Shown here one piece after another: positions 7,047-10,306 of a stretch of DNA of 10,306 bases. The stretch is from Pseudomonadota bacterium (GTDB taxonomy: Bacteria > Pseudomonadota > Alphaproteobacteria > Ferrovibrionales > Ferrovibrionaceae): assembly GCA_021793055.1 (NCBI GenBank), contig JAJYTL010000093.1, positions 1-10,306 of the forward strand. Reading direction: 5' to 3'. The notes beneath the pieces were generated by a model. It made no database searches and was not told where the DNA came from. It was given only the letters and a program-made list of their open reading frames with translations. The position numbers were made by a program, and so were the translations under genes. Each line of letters starts with the position of its first letter. Positions within the stretch are counted from its first letter, which is position 1.

Positions 7047-7967
7047 ATGTCCTGGCTTGCCGGCGATGCCGCCGAGACCACTATGCCACCCGGCGCGCGC
7101 TTGGCGGCACTTCTGGATCGGCCGGGCATTCTCAAGGCTCCCGGTGCCCATCACGCGCTCGCCGGTCTGCTTGCAAAGAGGGCCGGGTTCGAGGCGCTCT
7201 ATCTCTCGGGCGCGAGCCTGAGCGCGAGCCTCGGGCTCGCCGATCTTGGGGTCATGACCTTGGAGGAGCTTTGCTTCTTCGTCCGCAGCATCGCCCGTGC
7301 CACGGCGCTGCCGCTGATCGTCGATGCGGATACCGGCTTCGGCGGCACCCTCAACGTCGTCCGTGCCGTGCGCGAGCTCGAGCAGGCAGGCGCGGCGGCG
7401 ATCCAGATCGAGGATCAGGTCTTGCCGAAGAAATGCGGCCACCTGAGCGACAAGCGGTTGGTTTCCATCGAGGAGATGACGGCCAAGGTGAGCGCCGCGC
7501 GCCACGCCCGTCGCGACCTGAAGATAGTCGCGCGCACCGATGCCGCGGCGGTCGAGGGCATCGAAGCCGCGCTCGTCCGGGCCAAGGCCTACGTCGCGGC
7601 CGGCGCCGATATCGTCTTTCCCGAAGCCTTGGCCGAGGCGGATGGCTTTCGCCGCTTTGCGCGCGAGGTTCCGGCGCCGCTGCTCGCCAATATGACGGAA
7701 TTCGGCCGCACGCCCTATTTCACCGCGGCGGAATTCGAGAGCTTCGGCTTCAAGATCGTGGTCTGGCCGGTATCCTCGCTCCGCATCGCCGCCAAGGCGA
7801 TGTCCGAGCTTTACGCCGGCTTGGCCGAGGCCGGCAGCGCCCAGTCTTTTCTCGACCGCATGCAGAGCCGGGCGGAACTCTACGACACGATCGATTATTT
7901 CGCCGTCGAGGAACTCGATCGCTCGATCGCGAAAAGCGCGCTCCCCGTGGAACCGCCAACCGGGTAG
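7047..7967 (+). CDS. Isocitrate lyase/PEP mutase family lyase, 2-methylisocitrate lyase (PrpB)-like
   Basis: Lyases of this family cleave 2-methylisocitrate, 2,3-dimethylmalate or related acids into pyruvate or propionate plus a partner acid, using Mg2+. The 306-residue product is close to PrpB length (about 295). It carries LYLSG (51-55), the metal-binding DADTGFGG (93-100), IEDQVLPKKCGH (121-132) with the lyase signature KKCGH and catalytic cysteine C130, VARTDA (161-166), PEA (192-194) and LANMTEFGRTPYF (213-225). The KKCGH motif argues for a lyase and against a PEP mutase or oxaloacetate decarboxylase, which lack that cysteine. The C-terminus (MQSRAELYDTIDYF) also matches PrpB. It lies divergent to a PrpF-family gene, a pairing known from the methylcitrate cycle, but no methylcitrate synthase or dehydratase is present. 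True substrate unknown. Confidence 0.9.
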   Translation: MSWLAGDAAETTMPPGARLAALLDRPGILKAPGAHHALAGLLAKRAGFEALYLSGASLSASLGLADLGVMTLEELCFFVRSIARATALPLIVDADTGFGGTLNVVRAVRELEQAGAAAIQIEDQVLPKKCGHLSDKRLVSIEEMTAKVSAARHARRDLKIVARTDAAAVEGIEAALVRAKAYVAAGADIVFPEALAEADGFRRFAREVPAPLLANMTEFGRTPYFTAAEFESFGFKIVVWPVSSLRIAAKAMSELYAGLAEAGSAQSFLDRMQSRAELYDTIDYFAVEELDRSIAKSALPVEPPTG

Positions 7968-8007
7968 CGACGCCGGCCAGCCATGAGATAGACGTGGGGC
8001 CAAGGCG

Positions 8008-8038
8008 CTTGCCGCGCTCGACGCCCGCGGTGTAGCGT
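8008..8038 (+). promoter_or_regulatory. Possible promoter for the TauE/SafE gene
   Basis: CTTGCCG at 8008-8014 and TAGCGT at 8033-8038 have the same spacing as the crcB promoter boxes, but the -10 match is poor (three of six). It is the best candidate in the 121-base gap before the gene. The gene could instead be read from the prpB-like transcript. Confidence 0.25.
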
Positions 8039-8088
8039 GACGGCGTCTTCCCGCCAACCGTTTCAGCCCTTCGATCCGAGCCCGTTTT

Positions 8089-8853
8089 ATGCCCCACGCC
8101 ACGGAGCTTCTTCATCTGCTTGCGGGCGCCGCCGTCTTCATGGTCGGCGGGTTGGTCAAGGGCGTGCTCGGCCTCGGCCTGCCGCTTATCCCGGTGCCGG
8201 TGCTGTCGCATTTCATGCCGGTGCCGCAAGTCATCGGCCTGATGACGATGCCGGCCCTGACCAGCAATTTCCTGCAAGGGCTCTCGGGCGTGAACCGTCG
8301 CGCGACGATCCGGCGTTTCTGGCCGATGATGGCGGGTCTGGCCTTCGGCATCGTGGTCGGGACGCGGGTTCTGGTCACTGCCGATCTCGCCGCCCTGCGG
8401 CCGCTTCTCGGCGGCATCTTGCTGATCATGGTGATGATCGAGGTGTTCAACGTGCGGATTCCGGTGCCCGCCGCTCACGAGCGCCGGGTCGGCCTCGTCT
8501 TTGGCCTCGTCGCGGGATTCGTCACCGCCGTTTCCAGCTTCATGGGGCCGCTGATTGCGCTGTTTCTGTTTGCCCTCGATCTCTCGATCGAGGATTTCGT
8601 CGCCGCCTTCGGATTGATTGCCTTCGCCGCGATCGCCGCGCTCACGCTGTCGCTGGCCGCCGTCCGCATCCTGGACGGCAAGGAGCTGCTGCTCTCGATC
8701 GGCGCCATCGTGCCGGTTCTTCTCGGCATGGAAATCGGCAAGCGCATCCGCGCGCACGTGCCGCGCCGGATCTTCCGTCTCGGCGTCTTCGCCATCGTCG
8801 CCGTCGTCGCCCTGAATCTCTTGCTTCAGGGCGTTCTGCCGAAGGGACTGTAG
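8089..8853 (+). CDS. TauE/SafE family membrane protein (putative anion exporter)
   Basis: TauE/SafE proteins are inner-membrane permeases linked to export or uptake of sulfite, sulfoacetate and other small organic anions. The 254-residue product has seven or eight hydrophobic segments. It shows the family's two-fold repeat: GGLVKGVLGLGLPLIPVPVL (20-39) in the first half and GLVAGFVTAVSSFMGPLIALFL (139-160) in the second. A short charged loop (about 122-134, PAAHERR) divides the halves. The ATG at 8089 has no clear Shine-Dalgarno, which is odd beside its neighbours, but the N-terminus fits the family and no better in-frame start was found. It is 121 bases after the prpB-like gene on the same strand. 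A role in moving the substrate or product of the neighbouring enzymes is only a guess. Confidence 0.87.
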   Translation: MPHATELLHLLAGAAVFMVGGLVKGVLGLGLPLIPVPVLSHFMPVPQVIGLMTMPALTSNFLQGLSGVNRRATIRRFWPMMAGLAFGIVVGTRVLVTADLAALRPLLGGILLIMVMIEVFNVRIPVPAAHERRVGLVFGLVAGFVTAVSSFMGPLIALFLFALDLSIEDFVAAFGLIAFAAIAALTLSLAAVRILDGKELLLSIGAIVPVLLGMEIGKRIRAHVPRRIFRLGVFAIVAVVALNLLLQGVLPKGL

Positions 8854-8895
8854 GATCGACGGAGCGGCCGCAGGGCGGGAGTTAAATCGCGGCCT

Positions 8896-10047
8896 TCAGA
8901 CGTTGCCCTGCGCCACCGCGCGGCCGATGATGATCTGCTGAATCTGCGACGTGCCCTCGTAAAGCCGGAACAGGCGGGCGTCGCGGTAAAGCTGCTCCAC
9001 CGGATATTCCGCCATGTAGCCCGAGCCGCCGTGAATCTGCACCGCCCGGTCGGCGACCCGGCCGAGCGCTTCGCTCGCGAAATACTTGCAACTCGCGGCC
9101 TGCACGCGCACGTCCTCGCCGGCATCGCGGCGCTTCGCCGCATCGCGGATCATGCAGCGCGCGGCATAGGTCTCGGCATAGCTGTCGGCGAGCAGCGCCT
9201 GGACGGTCTGGAACTCCGCGATCGGCCGACCGAACTGCGTGCGCTCGCGGGCATAGCGCGCCGCCTCGTCGATGAGGCGCGTCGCGAGGCCGGTGCAGGC
9301 GGCGGCGACCTGCAGCCGGCCACGGTCGAGCACCTTCATCGCGGTCTTGAAGCCCACGCCTTCTTTGGTGCCGCAAAGGGCGCTCGCCGGGATGCGGCAA
9401 TTCTCGAACACCACGTCGGCCGTGAGCGAGCCGCGTTGGCCCATCTTCTTATCCACCTTGCCGACCGAAAGGCCGGGCGTGTCGCGCTCGACGAGAAAGG
9501 CGGAGATGCCGCCGGCGCCGGCATTGCCGGGGTTGGTGCGCGCCATGACGGTGAACAGACCGGCGAGCGGCGCGTTGGTGATGAAGCGCTTGGTGCCGTT
9601 CAGGACATAGGAATCGCCGTCGCGCTCGGCCCGGGTCCGGAGCGAGGCCGCGTCCGAGCCGGCCTCGGGCTCGGTCAAGGCGAAGGAGCCGATCAGCTCG
9701 CCGCGGGCCATACGCGGCAGATAGCGTTGGCGCTGCTCCTCGGTGCCGTCGATAACGATGCCCTGCGAGCCGATGCCGATGGTGGTGCCGAAGGCCGAGC
9801 GGAAGGCCGGCGCCGCGCGTCCGATCTCGAAGATGATCTCGACTTCGCCCTCAGTGTCGAGGCCGAGGCCGCCATAGGTTTCCGGAATGGTCAAGCCGAA
9901 GAGGCCGAGATCTTTCATCTCCTGGCGGATGTCGGCGGGAACTTCGGCCTGTTCCTCGACCTGTTTCTCGGCTGGGATCAGCCGTTCGTCGACGAAGCGC
10001 GCGATGGCATCGCGCAATTGCTGCAGGGTCGCGTTATCAGCCGTCAT
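8896..10047 (-). CDS. Acyl-CoA dehydrogenase
   Basis: This FAD enzyme makes the alpha,beta double bond in an acyl-CoA and passes electrons to electron-transferring flavoprotein. The 383-residue product matches the short/medium/branched-chain family length. Motifs in order are FGLTIPETYGGLG (50-62), signature 1 FALTEPEAGSDAAS (122-135), ITNAPLAGLFTVMART (156-171), RTQFGRPIAEFQ (269-280), and signature 2 QIHGGSGYMAEYPVEQLYRDAR (337-358). The catalytic base is E364 in YEGTSQIQ, as in short- and medium-chain enzymes. The start is the ATG at 10047, with AGGA about 9 bases upstream. It begins 15 bases after the glcF stop on the same strand, so the two are probably co-transcribed. Chain length or branching preference cannot be read from sequence. 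No T-rich terminator separates its end from the convergent TauE gene. Confidence 0.94.
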   Translation of the reverse strand: MTADNATLQQLRDAIARFVDERLIPAEKQVEEQAEVPADIRQEMKDLGLFGLTIPETYGGLGLDTEGEVEIIFEIGRAAPAFRSAFGTTIGIGSQGIVIDGTEEQRQRYLPRMARGELIGSFALTEPEAGSDAASLRTRAERDGDSYVLNGTKRFITNAPLAGLFTVMARTNPGNAGAGGISAFLVERDTPGLSVGKVDKKMGQRGSLTADVVFENCRIPASALCGTKEGVGFKTAMKVLDRGRLQVAAACTGLATRLIDEAARYARERTQFGRPIAEFQTVQALLADSYAETYAARCMIRDAAKRRDAGEDVRVQAASCKYFASEALGRVADRAVQIHGGSGYMAEYPVEQLYRDARLFRLYEGTSQIQQIIIGRAVAQGNV

Positions 10048-10062
10048 CGTGATCCGTCCTGG

Positions 10063-10306
10063 TTAGCAAGCGTCGGGCGCGAGGCGGGCCGGGCGCGGGC
10101 CGCCGCTCGCCCAATCGAGAAGCTCGACCGTGTGCACAACCGGCCGGCCGGCGCCGGCCGCGAGCTGGACCATGCAGCCGATATTACCCGCGGCGACGAC
10201 ATCGGCGCCGGTGGTTTCGATATTGGCGAGCTTGCGCTCTCGAAGCTGCGCCGAAAGCTCGGGCTGCAACAGGTTGTAGGTTCCGGCGGTGCAGCCACAG
10301 AAATGC
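10063..10306 (-). CDS. glcF: Glycolate oxidase iron-sulfur subunit GlcF, C-terminal part (cut by window edge)
   Basis: Only the last 80 codons are present; the gene continues past position 10306. GlcF is the iron-sulfur subunit of membrane-linked glycolate oxidase (GlcDEF), which turns glycolate into glyoxylate. The visible part reads HFCGCTAGTYNLLQPEL, then LRERKLANIETTGADVV, GNIGCMVQLA and PVVHTVELLDWASGG, which is the C-terminal cysteine-rich (CCG-type) domain of GlcF. The NIGC cysteine is intact. The expected CCG triplet appears instead as CGC. The stop is TAA at 10063-10065, 15 bases before the acyl-CoA dehydrogenase start. A related heterodisulfide-reductase-like protein is the only alternative, but HTVELLDW is typical of GlcF. 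Confidence 0.85.
   Translation of the reverse strand, partial: HFCGCTAGTYNLLQPELSAQLRERKLANIETTGADVVAAGNIGCMVQLAAGAGRPVVHTVELLDWASGGPRPARLAPDAC

Noticed and set aside
5243..7135. A 630-codon open frame on the minus strand spanning crcB and the prpF-like gene
   Set aside because: Composition is dominated by Arg, Gly and Ala with no motifs. It runs antisense to crcB and out of phase with prpF, both of which have strong family signatures.
8854..8895. Bidirectional terminator between the convergent TauE and acyl-CoA dehydrogenase genes
   Set aside because: The 42-base gap contains the palindrome GCGGCCGC at 8864-8871 but no stem-loop with a T run on either strand.
1..10306. Mobile elements, CRISPR arrays, tRNA or rRNA genes
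   Set aside because: No transposase or integrase motif, regularly spaced repeat, tRNA cloverleaf or rRNA-like sequence was recognised by eye; small or diverged elements could be missed.

Overview
The window is high-GC, tightly packed bacterial DNA. Gene families and style point to an alphaproteobacterium, perhaps of the Rhodospirillales type, but this is inference from base composition, a Tat-exported Liv-type binding protein and the GlcF and acyl-CoA dehydrogenase sequences; there is no rRNA or other marker gene.

Layout. Positions 1-264 hold no gene, only weak regulatory candidates. Positions 265-5049 are a complete five-gene ABC importer operon of the branched-chain amino acid (HAAT/Liv) type on the + strand: binding protein, livG-like ATPase, livF-like ATPase, livH-like and livM-like permeases, with gaps of at most 13 bases or ATGA overlaps. 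Positions 5050-5653 hold a self-contained fluoride-response unit: a promoter, a fluoride (crcB) riboswitch aptamer, an intrinsic terminator, then the crcB fluoride channel gene. Next is a divergent pair around a 221-base intergenic region: a PrpF-family isomerase (- strand, 5662-6825) and a PrpB-like methylisocitrate lyase family enzyme (+ strand, 7047-7967). A TauE/SafE membrane protein follows (8089-8853, +). Convergent with it on the - strand are an acyl-CoA dehydrogenase (8896-10047) and, upstream of that and cut by the window edge, the 3' end of glcF, the iron-sulfur subunit of glycolate oxidase.

How the genes may work together. The importer, the PrpF/PrpB-like pair, the acyl-CoA dehydrogenase and glycolate oxidase all suit a region devoted to uptake and oxidation of small organic acids. 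The PrpF-PrpB pairing suggests isomerisation and then C-C cleavage of a branched di- or tricarboxylate, but the hydratase (aconitase family) that would normally link the two steps is not in the window. crcB is a separate stress module with its own RNA switch. No mobile element, CRISPR array, tRNA or rRNA was seen. The clearest notable element is the fluoride riboswitch; I found no convincing evidence for a wholly new system.
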